A stretch of DNA of 64,000 nucleotides from positions 1-64,000 of the forward strand of contig CACPDB010000002.1 of assembly GCA_902632605.1 (NCBI GenBank), read 5' to 3'. Source of the DNA: an uncultured SAR86 cluster bacterium (lineage in GTDB: Bacteria; Pseudomonadota; Gammaproteobacteria; Magnimaribacterales; AG-339-G14). The notes beneath the pieces were generated by a model. It saw only the letters and a list, made by a program, of their open reading frames with translations. It searched no databases and was not told the origin of the DNA. Positions 1 to 10,938 of this stretch are shown in pieces. The position numbers and the translations under genes were made by a program. How positions within the stretch are numbered: the first letter of the stretch is position 1; the number at the start of each line of letters is the position of its first letter.

Positions 1-458
1 ACTTGCTTTGGTTGTGCCATAGTGACTTCGGGACGCCATCTTTTTGCTACTTCTTTGAAAGAGCTAACGTCTATATTTCTGTAGTGAAAGTACTCTTCTA
101 GTTGAGGCATATACAGTGTTAAAAACTTCCTATCGTGGTGAATTGTGTTTCCACAAAGCGGTGACTTATTTTTTCCCACATGTTCTTTTATAAAGTTCAG
201 CGTCCTCATCTCTGCGTCCTCTTGAGAAGTCTCACTCTTTTTAACTTCGTCTAATAATCCTGATCTAGAATGATGATCCTGATTCCAATCATCCATATTG
301 TCTAAATATTCTGTTGGTTGCGATATTACGATATTTGGTCCTTCAATTACTTCTGTTAAATCTTCATTAGTAATGGCGGTGAAAATCTCTATAATTCTTT
401 CGGATTGAGGTTCTAGACCAGTCATTTCTAAGTCTAGCCAAATTAATTTGTTTTCCAT
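1..458 (-). CDS. orn: Oligoribonuclease, C-terminus cut by window edge
   Basis: Minus-strand translation from ATG at 458: MENKLIWLDLEMTGLEPQSERIIEI...CGNTIHHDRKFLTLYMPQLEEYFHYRNIDVSSFKEVAKRW; DEDDh exonuclease motifs typical of Orn. Confidence 0.93.
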   Translation of the reverse strand, partial: MENKLIWLDLEMTGLEPQSERIIEIFTAITNEDLTEVIEGPNIVISQPTEYLDNMDDWNQDHHSRSGLLDEVKKSETSQEDAEMRTLNFIKEHVGKNKSPLCGNTIHHDRKFLTLYMPQLEEYFHYRNIDVSSFKEVAKRWRPEVTMAQPKQ

Positions 459-493
459 ATGAATAATCTACAATACTAACAGATTCCAACGAA

Positions 494-1243
494 ATGAGTA
501 AAAACGAAAATAACGAAACCAACTTTGGTTATAAGAATGTAGATAAATCAGAAAAACCAGAAATGGTTAAGGGTGTTTTTGATTCTGTTGCTGAAAATTA
601 CGATCTTATGAACGACCTAATGTCTTTAGGAATTCACCGCCTATGGAAGAGAGGCACAATCGAACTATCCAATTTAAAACAAGGTGATTCTGTTTTAGAT
701 GTCGCCGGAGGAACGGGAGATCTATCTATTTTAATGTCAGATTTGGTAGGAGAGTCGGGTGAAGTCATCCTCAGTGATATCAATGAGAAAATGTTAAAAC
801 TAGGTAAAACAAGAAGTCTTGATAAAAATAAATTGAATATAAAAACTGCTGTTGCTGACGCTGAAAACCTCCCTTTTCCCGATAACAGATTTAATTGCAT
901 AACCATAGGTTTTGGAATTAGAAACGTGACAAATAAGCTCGAAGCCTTAAAAAATTTTTACAGATGTTTAAAACCTGGAGGTAGACTTTTAGTCTTGGAA
1001 TTTTCAAAACCTGAATCTCCTTTGATATCTGACTTATACGATTTCTATTCATTTAAGATTTTGCCAAAACTTGGAAAATTTTTTGCTCAAGATGAGGAAA
1101 GTTATCAATATCTTGCTGAATCAATAAGGATGCATCCATCGCAAGAAGAATTTAAACAAATGCTTGAGTCTGTGAATTTTAAAAATGTTTCCTACGACAT
1201 CATGACCGCGGGCATAGTAACTCTTCATATTGCGGAAAAGTAA
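494..1243 (+). CDS. ubiE: Ubiquinone/menaquinone biosynthesis C-methyltransferase UbiE
   Basis: FDSVAENYDLMNDLMSLGIHRLWKR, VLDVAGGTGD, GFGIRNVTN, LEFSKP motifs. Confidence 0.97.
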   Translation: MSKNENNETNFGYKNVDKSEKPEMVKGVFDSVAENYDLMNDLMSLGIHRLWKRGTIELSNLKQGDSVLDVAGGTGDLSILMSDLVGESGEVILSDINEKMLKLGKTRSLDKNKLNIKTAVADAENLPFPDNRFNCITIGFGIRNVTNKLEALKNFYRCLKPGGRLLVLEFSKPESPLISDLYDFYSFKILPKLGKFFAQDEESYQYLAESIRMHPSQEEFKQMLESVNFKNVSYDIMTAGIVTLHIAEK

Positions 1244-1244
1244 A

Positions 1245-2780
1245 ATGGCTATTTTAGGTCTGATTCGCATCTCTTATATTTTTTGTAAATACAGATTGGA
1301 TGAACTATTTGATCCTTTGGTAAATAAAGTTCTTTTATCTCTTTTATTTTTATTGCCAAGAATCTTTTTCAGGAAGCATAAAGAAATAGAGCATCGTTTA
1401 AGTGATGCATTAGAAGAGATGGGTCCGCTCTTTATAAAGTTTGGTCAGCTCTTATCAACCAGACCGGATCTTGTTGGAGAAAAACAAGCAAAGGTCTTAA
1501 AAAAATTTCAAAACAACTTAAAGCCTTTTTCAACAAGAGAGGCTATCAAAATATTAGAGCAAGATTTGGAAAGTCCTATAAATCAAATTTTCGAGTCATT
1601 TAGTGAAGAACCACTCGCTGCCGCTTCTATTGCTCAAGTGCATGAAGCAATTTTAAAAGATGGTGAATCAGTGGTTGTAAAAATTGTTCGTCCTGGTTTG
1701 GATAAGAGAATTTCTACTGATGTTAACTCAATAAAATTTTTAGGCGGTTTAGCCGAATTAATCCTCTCTGATGCTCGAAGATTAAAACTGATGGATTTGA
1801 TAAGAGAATATGAATTGGTTATTACTGCTGAAACCGATCTAAAAAAAGAAGCAGCGAATGCCATCCAAACAAAAAACTTCTTTAAAGAAAATTCTCTTCT
1901 GTATATTCCAAAGGTTTTTGAAAATTTCTCTTCAAAAAATGTCATGACCATGGAAAAAATTTCTGGAATACCTGTAACGGACATAGAAGTACTAAAAAAA
2001 GAAAACATAAATTTAAAAGCCTTAGCCGAAACAGGAGTAAAGATTTTCTTCAAACAACTTTTTGATGATAATTTTTTCCATGCCGATATGCATCCAGGTA
2101 ATATTTTTGTAAACAATTCCAATCCTGAAAATCCCGCCTATGTTGCTGTCGATTATGCCATTTGCGGTTCCCTAACTGAAAAAGAACAGCTCATCATCGG
2201 CAAGATGCTTTCAGAAATGTTCAATAAAAATTATTCTGGGGTTGCCAAGACCATGATAAATGCCGGTTGGGTTGGCGAAGATACAAAAGAAGTTGAACTT
2301 GAAGTTGTGATAAGAACGGTTTTGGATCCAATTTTCGAGAAACCCTTCGATGAAATTAAATTTGGAGAAATGTTGCTTTATTTATTTGATGCTACAAGAA
2401 AATTTGATTTATCCCTTCCGACTTCATTGTTATTACTCAACAAAACCTTGATAAACATTGAAGGGTTAGGCAGACAAATTTATCCAGAATTGGATTTGTG
2501 GACAACAGCCAAGCCATTTATTCAATCTTGGGTTGCAAAAAAATACAGCCCCAAGGCAATGTTTGAAAGATTTAAAAATGATTCTTTTGCTTTGGCAGAA
2601 AAAGCTTACGAACTTCCTGAAAAAATTGAAATCATATTAGATAACTTGTCTAGATTAGAAGAATACAACTCGGAAATAAAAAACTTAAAAAAAGAGATCA
2701 AGCAATCTAAAAACAATAATAAATTTATATACATAGGTATTACTGTATTGCTTTTAGTTGCCATAATAGTCAGCCAATGA
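1245..2780 (+). CDS. ubiB: UbiB family kinase-like ubiquinone biosynthesis protein (ATG 1245 preferred over track start 1230)
   Basis: KFGQLLSTRPDL, AAASIAQVHEA, FFHADMHPGNIFV, C-terminal TM; follows ubiE. Confidence 0.95.
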   Translation: MAILGLIRISYIFCKYRLDELFDPLVNKVLLSLLFLLPRIFFRKHKEIEHRLSDALEEMGPLFIKFGQLLSTRPDLVGEKQAKVLKKFQNNLKPFSTREAIKILEQDLESPINQIFESFSEEPLAAASIAQVHEAILKDGESVVVKIVRPGLDKRISTDVNSIKFLGGLAELILSDARRLKLMDLIREYELVITAETDLKKEAANAIQTKNFFKENSLLYIPKVFENFSSKNVMTMEKISGIPVTDIEVLKKENINLKALAETGVKIFFKQLFDDNFFHADMHPGNIFVNNSNPENPAYVAVDYAICGSLTEKEQLIIGKMLSEMFNKNYSGVAKTMINAGWVGEDTKEVELEVVIRTVLDPIFEKPFDEIKFGEMLLYLFDATRKFDLSLPTSLLLLNKTLINIEGLGRQIYPELDLWTTAKPFIQSWVAKKYSPKAMFERFKNDSFALAEKAYELPEKIEIILDNLSRLEEYNSEIKNLKKEIKQSKNNNKFIYIGITVLLLVAIIVSQ

Positions 2781-3097
2781 AGAACATAGTAGAAAGATTA
2801 AGCGACTTACTGAAAGAGCGTAAGAATGCCGATCCTTCTTCATCTTATGTAGCGAGTTTGTTTGCTAAAGGAAACGAGAAGATTATTGAAAAAATAGTTG
2901 AAGAGACTGACGAACTAATTGCCGAAATAACTGAAGATCTAGAGAAAAATAAGGTTATTCATGAAGCTGCAGATTTATGGTTTCACGTCATGGTATTATT
3001 GACGAATAACGGAATTGATCCAACTGAGGTTTTAAAGGAACTTGAAAACAGAGAGGGTCTTTCTGGAATAGAAGAAAAAAAAGGAAGGAAAGAATAA
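2777..3097 (+). CDS. hisE: Phosphoribosyl-ATP pyrophosphatase
   Basis: EETDELIAEI...EAADLWFHVMVLL MazG-like HisE signature; upstream of tatA. Confidence 0.9.
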   Translation: MKNIVERLSDLLKERKNADPSSSYVASLFAKGNEKIIEKIVEETDELIAEITEDLEKNKVIHEAADLWFHVMVLLTNNGIDPTEVLKELENREGLSGIEEKKGRKE

Positions 3098-3274
3098 ATG
3101 GGTTTTGGTGGAATAAGTATTTGGCAATTGCTAATCATTCTTGCAATTATTGTTTTGATCTTCGGTACCAAAAGAATTAGAAATCTTGGTGGAGATTTAG
3201 GTTCTTTTGTTAAAGGGTTTAAAAAAGCAGTCAAAGAAGAAGATAAAAGTTTAGACGACAAAAAAGAAGATTAA
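3098..3274 (+). CDS. tatA: Sec-independent protein translocase TatA (58 aa, absent from the ORF track because short)
   Basis: [48 protein letters not shown]: single TM plus [14 protein letters not shown] amphipathic helix. Confidence 0.95.
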   Translation: MGFGGISIWQLLIILAIIVLIFGTKRIRNLGGDLGSFVKGFKKAVKEEDKSLDDKKED

Positions 3275-3481
3275 ATGTTCGACATAGGATTCTTTGAAAT
3301 CTTATTAATAGGAATCATTGCTTTACTTATTTTAGGCCCTAAAAGATTGCCGGGATTTCTCACCAAATTAGAAGAATATGTGAAGCTAATTCGCTCAAAA
3401 AGCTCTTCAATCTCGCAAGAGATAAAACAAGAGATATATTCGGAAGACTTCCAAAACAACAAAGAAAATAAAGATGACTGA
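3275..3481 (+). CDS. tatB: Sec-independent protein translocase TatB
   Basis: MFDIGFFEILLIGIIALLILGPKRLPGF. Confidence 0.95.
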   Translation: MFDIGFFEILLIGIIALLILGPKRLPGFLTKLEEYVKLIRSKSSSISQEIKQEIYSEDFQNNKENKDD

Positions 3482-4184
3482 AAAAAGTTATCTTGAACAT
3501 TTAAACTCCCTGCGGAATGTTCTTTTAAGAAGCCTTGGCGCAATTACTCTAATTTTTTTTGTGTTGGTATTTTTTAGAAATGAAATTTTTCTTGTTTTTG
3601 CCAATCCCTTAACAGAAATCTTACCTGCCAATTCTTCAATGATTGCAACTGGTGTGGTGTCACCCTTTTTGACTCCATTAAGGCTTACTTTTTATGTATC
3701 CACATTTGTAGCAATTCCATATTTACTTTTTGAGTTATGGAACTTCATTGCGCCAGGTTTATACAAAGAAGAAAAGATAGGTTTTTTTGCGGTTTTGTTT
3801 TCCAGCATAATTTTGTTCCTTGCAGGTATTTGTTTTGCTTTTTTTGTAATTTTTCCACTGATTTTCACTTTTTTTGTTCAAGCCTCTCCCTCGGAAGTTT
3901 TGGTAATGACCGACATCAATGAATACATTGATTTTGTTGTTAGAATTCTTTTTGTCTTTGGTTTTGCATTTGAGGTACCGATTGTTTTGATGTTGATGAT
4001 TTGGTCAGGAGTTACAAATGCTCAACAACTCTCTAGTGCCAGACCTTACGTGATCATAGGATGTTTTATTGTGGGAATGTTTCTAACGCCTCCAGATATT
4101 TTTTCACAAACGCTTTTGGCTCTTCCTGTCTGGCTGCTTTATGAAGTGGGACTTTTAGCGAGTAGATTTTTTATAAATAAATAA
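3474..4184 (+). CDS. tatC: Sec-independent protein translocase TatC
   Basis: SYLEHLNSLRNVLLRS, FEVPIVL, TPPDIFSQ, multiple TM. Confidence 0.97.
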   Translation: MTEKSYLEHLNSLRNVLLRSLGAITLIFFVLVFFRNEIFLVFANPLTEILPANSSMIATGVVSPFLTPLRLTFYVSTFVAIPYLLFELWNFIAPGLYKEEKIGFFAVLFSSIILFLAGICFAFFVIFPLIFTFFVQASPSEVLVMTDINEYIDFVVRILFVFGFAFEVPIVLMLMIWSGVTNAQQLSSARPYVIIGCFIVGMFLTPPDIFSQTLLALPVWLLYEVGLLASRFFINK

Positions 4185-4188
4185 AAGA

Positions 4189-5196
4189 CTATCCTTCTAA
4201 GTTTTCTGACCACTCACCTTTTGCTGCCAACATATTCATTTTAGCTCTATGGCTGAAGGCCTCTTGCGCGGCTTGCTCATTTTCTTGTTTGCCGCTCCAA
4301 GTTTTGAGAGCAGCCTGTTGCAAAGCACGGCCATAAGAAAAGCTGAGCTTCCATGGATTTCCACCAATTTTATTCATGGCATCTAAATGAGCTGTAGCGT
4401 CAATATCGGATTGTCCTCCAGAAAGAAATGTAATTCCTGGCAGATTACTAGGAACATTTTCCAATAAACAATTTAGTGTCATTTCTGCAACTTGTTGGAT
4501 TCCAGCTTGCTCCGAACATTCATTTCCTGAAACCACCATATTGGGTTTTAAAATGGTTCCTTCTACCAAAACGCCTTTCTGTGCCAAAGCTTCAAATAGA
4601 GTACTCAAACATCTTTTTGTTGCGTCTTCGCAAGATTCTATGGAATGACTGCCATCCATCAAAACTTCAGGCTCGACAATTGGAACCATGTTATTTTCCT
4701 GAACTATTTTTGCGTAATCAGCAAGAGCATCCATGTTTGCTTTGATAGCCCCTTGAGAAGGCAGACCGTCGGCAATTTTTATAACTGCACGCCACTTTGT
4801 AAATTTAGCACCAAGATCAAAATATTCTGAACATCTCTCATTAAGTCCTTCTAAGCCACCAGTGATATTTTCTTCAGGAGAAGAATCAAGCGGACTGATT
4901 CCCTTGTCTACCTTGATACCTGGCAATGCACCTTGTTCGGAAATTATATCTTTTAAAGGGGTGCCGTCTTTTCCGTCTTGTCTCAAAGTCTCATCAAATA
5001 AAATAACTCCGCCAATATTATTTTTCATTCCATCAGCTCGAAAAAGCATCTCACGATAATCCCTTCTGGAGTCTTCAGTGGACTCAGCATTTATTGTTGC
5101 AAATCTTTTCCCTATTGTTGGGGTACTCTCATCAGCTGCTAATATGCCCTTTCCATCAGAAACAATATAAGTTGCAATTTCTTCCAGTGATTTCAT
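4189..5196 (-). CDS. Class I fructose-bisphosphate aldolase
   Basis: GKGILAADESTPTIGKRF, VEPEVLMDG, LKPNMV, FLSGGQSD motifs of class I aldolase. Confidence 0.95.
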   Translation of the reverse strand: MKSLEEIATYIVSDGKGILAADESTPTIGKRFATINAESTEDSRRDYREMLFRADGMKNNIGGVILFDETLRQDGKDGTPLKDIISEQGALPGIKVDKGISPLDSSPEENITGGLEGLNERCSEYFDLGAKFTKWRAVIKIADGLPSQGAIKANMDALADYAKIVQENNMVPIVEPEVLMDGSHSIESCEDATKRCLSTLFEALAQKGVLVEGTILKPNMVVSGNECSEQAGIQQVAEMTLNCLLENVPSNLPGITFLSGGQSDIDATAHLDAMNKIGGNPWKLSFSYGRALQQAALKTWSGKQENEQAAQEAFSHRAKMNMLAAKGEWSENLEG

Positions 5197-5200
5197 ATTT

Positions 5201-6361
5201 CTATCCTTTATTTTTAGTTATTATCTTATCTATGCAAGGTAAGGAATTATTTTCTATATATTCTAAGAAAGCTCCCCCCGCAGTGGAAGCATAATCTACA
5301 GAATCCATTAAATTAATATTTGCAAAAGAGGTGATGGTCTCCCCGCCACCAATAATGCTATAGGCTTTAGATTCAGACATTATTTTTGCTACCTCAGAAG
5401 TCCCTTTAGAAAATCTTGGATCCTCAAACTTACCCAATGGACCATTCCAAAAAACAGTTTTAGCGGAATTAATATGTTTTTGAAAATACTCCAAAGATTT
5501 TTTACCCACATCGCAGATAGCTTCATGACTGGCTACATCATCAATATGCTTTTCAAATACAGAATCGTTAGATGTATCTAAAACAACGACATTTTCTGGC
5601 AATACAATCTTCTTATTACCAACTAATTTTTCTGCTACATCTATGTAATCTTCTTCAAATAACGATTTTCCAATGTTTTTTCCCATTGCCATATAGCAGG
5701 TATTTGCCAAAGCACCGCCTATGATTAATTTATCAACGTATGATGTAAGCGAATCAATGACATTAATTTTAGTTGAGATCTTTGATCCGCCAATAATCCC
5801 AATTAGAGGTTTTTTTGGATTCACCAAAATCTTTTTCAAAGCCTCCAGTTCATCTTCAACCAGAAAGCCAACACCTGCTTCAGCTACTGAATCAATTACT
5901 CCAAAAGTAGATGCTTGCTTACGATGAGCAGTGCCAAAAGCATCCATGATGTAAACATCTCCATAATTACCTAATGTTTTTGAAAGATTTGTAGAGTTTT
6001 CTTTTTCTCCTTCAAAAAATCTTATGTTTTCCAACATGATAATTTTTTTGTCTTGATCTAGATCATCTAGAGAATCAGCTATTGGAACAGGAATATCTAA
6101 TAATTGAGAGAGTCTTTTTGCTATTGGTTTAATCGAAAATTCAGGCTGAACTTCTCCCGATTCTTTAGGTCTACCACGATGCGTTATAATTCTGGTAGAT
6201 TTTGCTTTTTCCAATAAGTGTTTAATGGTCGGTAAAGCTCTGACCATTCTTTCATCGTTAAGAACTTCTTCGTCTCTGATTGGAATATTGAAATCTACTC
6301 TCAATAGAACTCTTTTTCCCTCGAAATCAAAAGAGGATAGTTTTGAATTTGTTAAATCCAC
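5201..6361 (-). CDS. pgk: Phosphoglycerate kinase
   Basis: GKRVLLRVDFNIPI, GGSKISTKI, FWNGPLGKFE, GGGETITS. Confidence 0.97.
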   Translation of the reverse strand: MDLTNSKLSSFDFEGKRVLLRVDFNIPIRDEEVLNDERMVRALPTIKHLLEKAKSTRIITHRGRPKESGEVQPEFSIKPIAKRLSQLLDIPVPIADSLDDLDQDKKIIMLENIRFFEGEKENSTNLSKTLGNYGDVYIMDAFGTAHRKQASTFGVIDSVAEAGVGFLVEDELEALKKILVNPKKPLIGIIGGSKISTKINVIDSLTSYVDKLIIGGALANTCYMAMGKNIGKSLFEEDYIDVAEKLVGNKKIVLPENVVVLDTSNDSVFEKHIDDVASHEAICDVGKKSLEYFQKHINSAKTVFWNGPLGKFEDPRFSKGTSEVAKIMSESKAYSIIGGGETITSFANINLMDSVDYASTAGGAFLEYIENNSLPCIDKIITKNKG

Positions 6362-8335
6362 TTAAATTGTTTTATTAATTTTCTCGATTATATTTTCAAC
6401 TGTAAAACCAAAGTGGTTCATCAAATCATCTATTGGAGCGGATTCACCAAATTTGTCGATACCGACTACTTGATCATCTCCTTCGCAATATTTCTTCCAA
6501 AAATCGCTCTGCCCTGCTTCTATGAAAATTTTTGGCAAGTCACCCAAAGTTTCTCTTTGATATTCTGGTGATTGTTCATCAAATATTTCGGTACATGGCA
6601 TTGAGACAACTCTTGATGAAATTTTTTGCTCATTAAGCTGATCTCGAACTTTCATGGCTAAGCCCACTTCTGAACCCGAAGCAACCAAAGTTATTTTGGG
6701 ATTTTGGTCTGAAGCAAGTTCGTATGCGCCTTGAAAAATTGAGTCATTTGTCTCTCTTTTCTGAGCATCTAATGATTGTCTGGATAAAATTAATGCTGAC
6801 GGTGCATCTTTGGATTCCAGCGCAAATTTCCACGCACAAGCAGTTTCAACCCCATCACAAGGTCGCCAAGTGTAAATACCAGGCGTTATTCTTAGCATTG
6901 AAATATGTTCCACCGGTTGATGAGTTGGACCATCTTCACCGACCCCGATTGAATCATGCGTATAAACAAAAATCACGGGCAATTTCATCAAGGCAGACAT
7001 CCTTACGGCATTTCTTGCGTAATCTAGAAAAGTAAGAAAGGTTCCTGCATAAGGTCTAATGCCGCCATGTAGGATCATTCCATTCATGATTGCCGACATA
7101 CCAAATTCTCGAACGCCATAATTTAAGTAATTACCTGAACCGTCTTCGGCAAGATGAGAAGTTCCCTTCCATTCGGTATTGTTTGAAGGAGAAAGATCTG
7201 CTGATCCGCCTATTAGCTCTGGCATGATTGGACCAATAGCATCCAAACACATTCCAGAACACTTTCTACTGGCATAAGAATTTTCATCTTTAGAAAAATT
7301 ATTAATTAGATTTTCGATGGTAGATTCAAAATTACTAGGCAAGCTTCCGGTGATTAATCTATGAAGCTCTTTGGAATCTTCAGGATGATTTTTTTCAAAG
7401 TCAGAAAGAATCTCTTGCCATTTTTCTTCACTTTCTTGTCCTTGTTTTTTGTGATCCCAAGCATCATAAATTTCTTCGGGAATTTCAAAAGGCTCATGCT
7501 GCCATTGAATGTTTTCTCTAGTGAGTTTAATTTCTTCTTCGCCGAGGGCTGCGCCATGAGCATCTGCTGAGCCTGATTTATTGGGAGATCCTTTACCGAT
7601 TTCAGTTTTACAACAAATTAGTGTCGGAAGATTAGATGATTTTGCATCTTCCAAGGCTTTATCGATACTCTGAAAATCATGCCCATCAACTTCTGCTATA
7701 ACGTTCCAACCATAACTTTTGAATCTTTCAGGCGTATTGTCTGTAAACCAACCTTCAACTTTGCCATCAATGCTGATTTTATTGTCATCATATAAAACAA
7801 TTAATTTATTCAGTTTATGAGTACCAGCTAAAGAACAAACCTCGTGAGAAATACCTTCCATCAAACAACCGTCACCACAAAAAACGTAAGTGTAATGATC
7901 GATTATTGGACAGTCTTTTTTGTTGAATCTCTTTGCAAGAATTTTTTCAGCCATTGCCATTCCAACTGCATTCGCAATACCTTGTCCAAGGGGGCCGGTA
8001 GTTGTTTCTACTCCGGGAGTCACGTCACATTCCGGATGTCCGGGTGTTTTTGAACCCAGTTGACGGAAATTTTTCAATTCATCTATGGAAAGATCATAAC
8101 CTGTCAAATGAAGAAGTGAATAAAGAAGCATGGAACCGTGTCCGTTGGATAAAACAAACCTATCTCTATCAAACCAATCGGGATTTGAGGGGTTATATTT
8201 AAGATGTTTGGTCCACAAAACTTGTGCGATATCTGCCATTCCCATGGGCATGCCAGGATGACCGCATCCTGCTCTCTGAACTGCATCCATAGATAGAGCT
8301 CTTATAGCATTGGCTAGGTTTTGTTGATCAGTCAT
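6362..8335 (-). CDS. tkt: Transketolase
   Basis: [54 protein letters not shown]. Confidence 0.97.
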   Translation of the reverse strand: MTDQQNLANAIRALSMDAVQRAGCGHPGMPMGMADIAQVLWTKHLKYNPSNPDWFDRDRFVLSNGHGSMLLYSLLHLTGYDLSIDELKNFRQLGSKTPGHPECDVTPGVETTTGPLGQGIANAVGMAMAEKILAKRFNKKDCPIIDHYTYVFCGDGCLMEGISHEVCSLAGTHKLNKLIVLYDDNKISIDGKVEGWFTDNTPERFKSYGWNVIAEVDGHDFQSIDKALEDAKSSNLPTLICCKTEIGKGSPNKSGSADAHGAALGEEEIKLTRENIQWQHEPFEIPEEIYDAWDHKKQGQESEEKWQEILSDFEKNHPEDSKELHRLITGSLPSNFESTIENLINNFSKDENSYASRKCSGMCLDAIGPIMPELIGGSADLSPSNNTEWKGTSHLAEDGSGNYLNYGVREFGMSAIMNGMILHGGIRPYAGTFLTFLDYARNAVRMSALMKLPVIFVYTHDSIGVGEDGPTHQPVEHISMLRITPGIYTWRPCDGVETACAWKFALESKDAPSALILSRQSLDAQKRETNDSIFQGAYELASDQNPKITLVASGSEVGLAMKVRDQLNEQKISSRVVSMPCTEIFDEQSPEYQRETLGDLPKIFIEAGQSDFWKKYCEGDDQVVGIDKFGESAPIDDLMNHFGFTVENIIEKINKTI

Positions 8336-8352
8336 GAAATTAAAATGTTATT

Positions 8353-8395
8353 TTCTACTATTTCAAGGTCAGTTCATAGTAGAATTGCTGACTTT
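8353..8395 (+). promoter_or_regulatory. Overlapping inverted repeats in tkt/metK divergent intergenic region (two mutually exclusive stems)
   Basis: TTCTACTAT (8353-8361) pairs with ATAGTAGAA (8376-8384); AAGGTCAG (8365-8372) pairs with CTGACTTT (8388-8395, one G.U). Confidence 0.5.
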
Positions 8396-8404
8396 ATTAT
8401 TATC

Positions 8405-9559
8405 ATGTCTGAGTACAAAACTTTCACGTCTGAATCTGTTTCTGAAGGTCACCCCGATAAAATGTGTGATCAAATTTCCGATGCGATTTTGGATGCTTAC
8501 CTAAAAGAGGATCCAAATGCCAGAGTAGCTTGTGAAACTTTGGTCAAAACTGATTTGGTAGTGATTGCAGGAGAAATAACCTCCTCTGCTCAACCTGACT
8601 TAGAAAAAGTTATTCGAGAAGTAATCAATGAAATTGGCTATGACAATGATGACTTAGGATTCAATGGCAACACAGTTGAAATAATAAATGCCATTGGACA
8701 ACAGTCAGTTGATATCGCTGCCGGAGTAGATGAGGGTTCTGGAACCGACTTGGATCAAGGCGCGGGTGATCAAGGTTTAATGTTTGGTTACGCTACTAAT
8801 GAAACTGATGTTCTGATGCCTGCACCAATTCACTATTCCCATCTACTAGTTAAGAAGCAGTCTGAAGTAAGAAAAAATGGAAAATTGAATTGGCTAAGAC
8901 CGGATGCAAAAAGTCAGTTAAGTTTTTTATACGATGATCAAGGAAATCCATCAAATGTTTCAGCAATTGTCTTATCAACCCAGCATGATCCAGATATAGC
9001 TGCAGAAACCATTAAAGAAGGAGTTATGGAAGAAATTATCAAGCCAGTCATTCCAAATGCATGGCTTAATAAAGATACAAAAATTTATATAAATCCGACA
9101 GGAAGCTTCGTAATAGGAGGTCCTGTCGGAGATTGTGGATTAACGGGAAGAAAAATAATAGTGGACACTTACGGTGGCATGGCCAGACACGGTGGTGGTG
9201 CTTTTTCTGGCAAAGATCCTTCAAAAGTTGATCGATCTGCCGCTTATGCTGGAAGATATGTGGCAAAAAATATTGTTGCCGCAGGCCTTGCAGATAAATG
9301 TGAGATTCAGGTTTCATATGCCATAGGAGTAGCTGAACCGACTTCCATCAGTATCAATACATTCGATACAAATAAAACAGAAGAGGCAAAAATTGTTGAG
9401 CTAGTTGAAAAGAATTTTGAACTAAAGCCCAAAAAACTTATCGAAATGTTAGATCTTAAAAAACCTATCTATCAGTTGACTGCTTCATATGGTCATTTTG
9501 GAAGAGAAGAAGAAAGTTTTTCTTGGGAATCAACTGATAAAATAGGACAACTTAAATAA
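8405..9559 (+). CDS. metK: S-adenosylmethionine synthetase (start at internal ATG 8405: [19 protein letters not shown])
   Basis: [56 protein letters not shown]. Confidence 0.97.
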   Translation: MSEYKTFTSESVSEGHPDKMCDQISDAILDAYLKEDPNARVACETLVKTDLVVIAGEITSSAQPDLEKVIREVINEIGYDNDDLGFNGNTVEIINAIGQQSVDIAAGVDEGSGTDLDQGAGDQGLMFGYATNETDVLMPAPIHYSHLLVKKQSEVRKNGKLNWLRPDAKSQLSFLYDDQGNPSNVSAIVLSTQHDPDIAAETIKEGVMEEIIKPVIPNAWLNKDTKIYINPTGSFVIGGPVGDCGLTGRKIIVDTYGGMARHGGGAFSGKDPSKVDRSAAYAGRYVAKNIVAAGLADKCEIQVSYAIGVAEPTSISINTFDTNKTEEAKIVELVEKNFELKPKKLIEMLDLKKPIYQLTASYGHFGREEESFSWESTDKIGQLK

Positions 9560-9561
9560 TT

Positions 9562-10938
9562 ATGGAATTCAAAGACTATAAAGTAAAAGATATCTCTCTT
9601 GCTGAGTTTGGAAGAAAAGAAATAGAACTGGCTGAATCAGAAATGCCAGCTTTGATTAAACTCAGAGAAAGATATGGCAAAGACAAACCTTTGCAGGGTG
9701 CAAAAATTATGGGTTGCATACACATGACTATTCAAACTGCGGTTCTAATAGAAACCTTAGTTGAATTGGGAGCATCTGTGAGATGGTCGTCTTGTAATAT
9801 TTTTTCTACTCAAGATCATGCGGCCGCTGCAATCGCTCAAAAAGGCATACCTGTTTTTGCCTGGAAAGGCATGAATGAAGAAGAGTTTGATTGGTGTATA
9901 GAACAAACCATCCTATCTGATGGCAAACCATGGGATGCAAATATGATTTTAGACGACGGTGGTGACCTAACTGCTATGGTGCATGAAAAATATCCAGAAA
10001 TGTTAGAAAGGATTAATGGTATTTCCGAAGAAACGACAACTGGGGTATTGAGACTTTATGAAATGTTGGAAAAAGGTACACTTAAGGTACCTGCTATAAA
10101 TGTTAACGACTCAGTAACAAAATCTAAAAACGACAACAAGTATGGATGTAGACATAGTTTGAACGATGCTATTAAACGTGGCACAGATATGTTGCTTTCT
10201 GGCAGGAAAGCTCTTGTTTTTGGTTATGGTGATGTTGGTAAAGGCTCTGCGATGAGTCTTAGGCAAGAAGGAATGGTGGTCAAAATCACCGAAATCGATC
10301 CTATTTGCGCTATGCAGGCTTGTATGGATGGTTATGAAGTTGTTTCGCCTTACTTGAATGGGGAAAATTTAAACAATGATGAATCTATTAATAAAGCCCT
10401 TCTAAGTGATATTGATCTTGTGGTAACAGCAACTGGTAACTTCAATGTTTGTGATAAACACATCTTGAATAATTTAAAGTCAGGAGCAATTGTCAGTAAT
10501 ATCGGTCATTTTGATAATGAGATAGATACCCAATACATGAGGGATGAATGGACTTGGGAAGAGATTAAACCTCAAGTGCATAAGGTTTACAGAGGTCCCA
10601 AGGATAAAAAAGACTATTTACTTCTTTTAGCAGAAGGCAGATTGGTTAACCTTGGTAATGCCACCGGTCACCCTTCAAGAATTATGGATGGCTCGTTTGC
10701 CAACCAAGTTCTTGCACAAATATTTCTATACAAACAAGGTTTTGCTTCAATTAATGATGAAACTACAAAGCAAGAAATGTTAAAAGTCCAAGTTCTTCCT
10801 ATGGAACTGGACGAAGAAGTTGCATCATATATGGTAGAAGGTTTTGGAGGAGTCATTACAAAGCTTACAAAGGATCAAGCTGACTACATAAATGTAGATG
10901 TTGATGGACCTTATAAACCTGATTACTATAAGTATTGA
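9562..10938 (+). CDS. ahcY: Adenosylhomocysteinase
   Basis: [53 protein letters not shown]-terminal KPDYYKY. Confidence 0.97.
   Translation: MEFKDYKVKDISLAEFGRKEIELAESEMPALIKLRERYGKDKPLQGAKIMGCIHMTIQTAVLIETLVELGASVRWSSCNIFSTQDHAAAAIAQKGIPVFAWKGMNEEEFDWCIEQTILSDGKPWDANMILDDGGDLTAMVHEKYPEMLERINGISEETTTGVLRLYEMLEKGTLKVPAINVNDSVTKSKNDNKYGCRHSLNDAIKRGTDMLLSGRKALVFGYGDVGKGSAMSLRQEGMVVKITEIDPICAMQACMDGYEVVSPYLNGENLNNDESINKALLSDIDLVVTATGNFNVCDKHILNNLKSGAIVSNIGHFDNEIDTQYMRDEWTWEEIKPQVHKVYRGPKDKKDYLLLLAEGRLVNLGNATGHPSRIMDGSFANQVLAQIFLYKQGFASINDETTKQEMLKVQVLPMELDEEVASYMVEGFGGVITKLTKDQADYINVDVDGPYKPDYYKY

Noticed and set aside
1634-2122. 162 aa minus-strand ORF inside ubiB
   Set aside because: Antisense shadow of a strongly supported gene; no motif.
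8353-8395. H-type pseudoknot riboswitch (SAM-II or SAM/SAH-like) upstream of metK
   Set aside because: Both stems exist, but only 3 nt (8385-8387) would have to span a 9 bp stem, sterically unlikely. Kept only as mutually exclusive hairpins or an operator.
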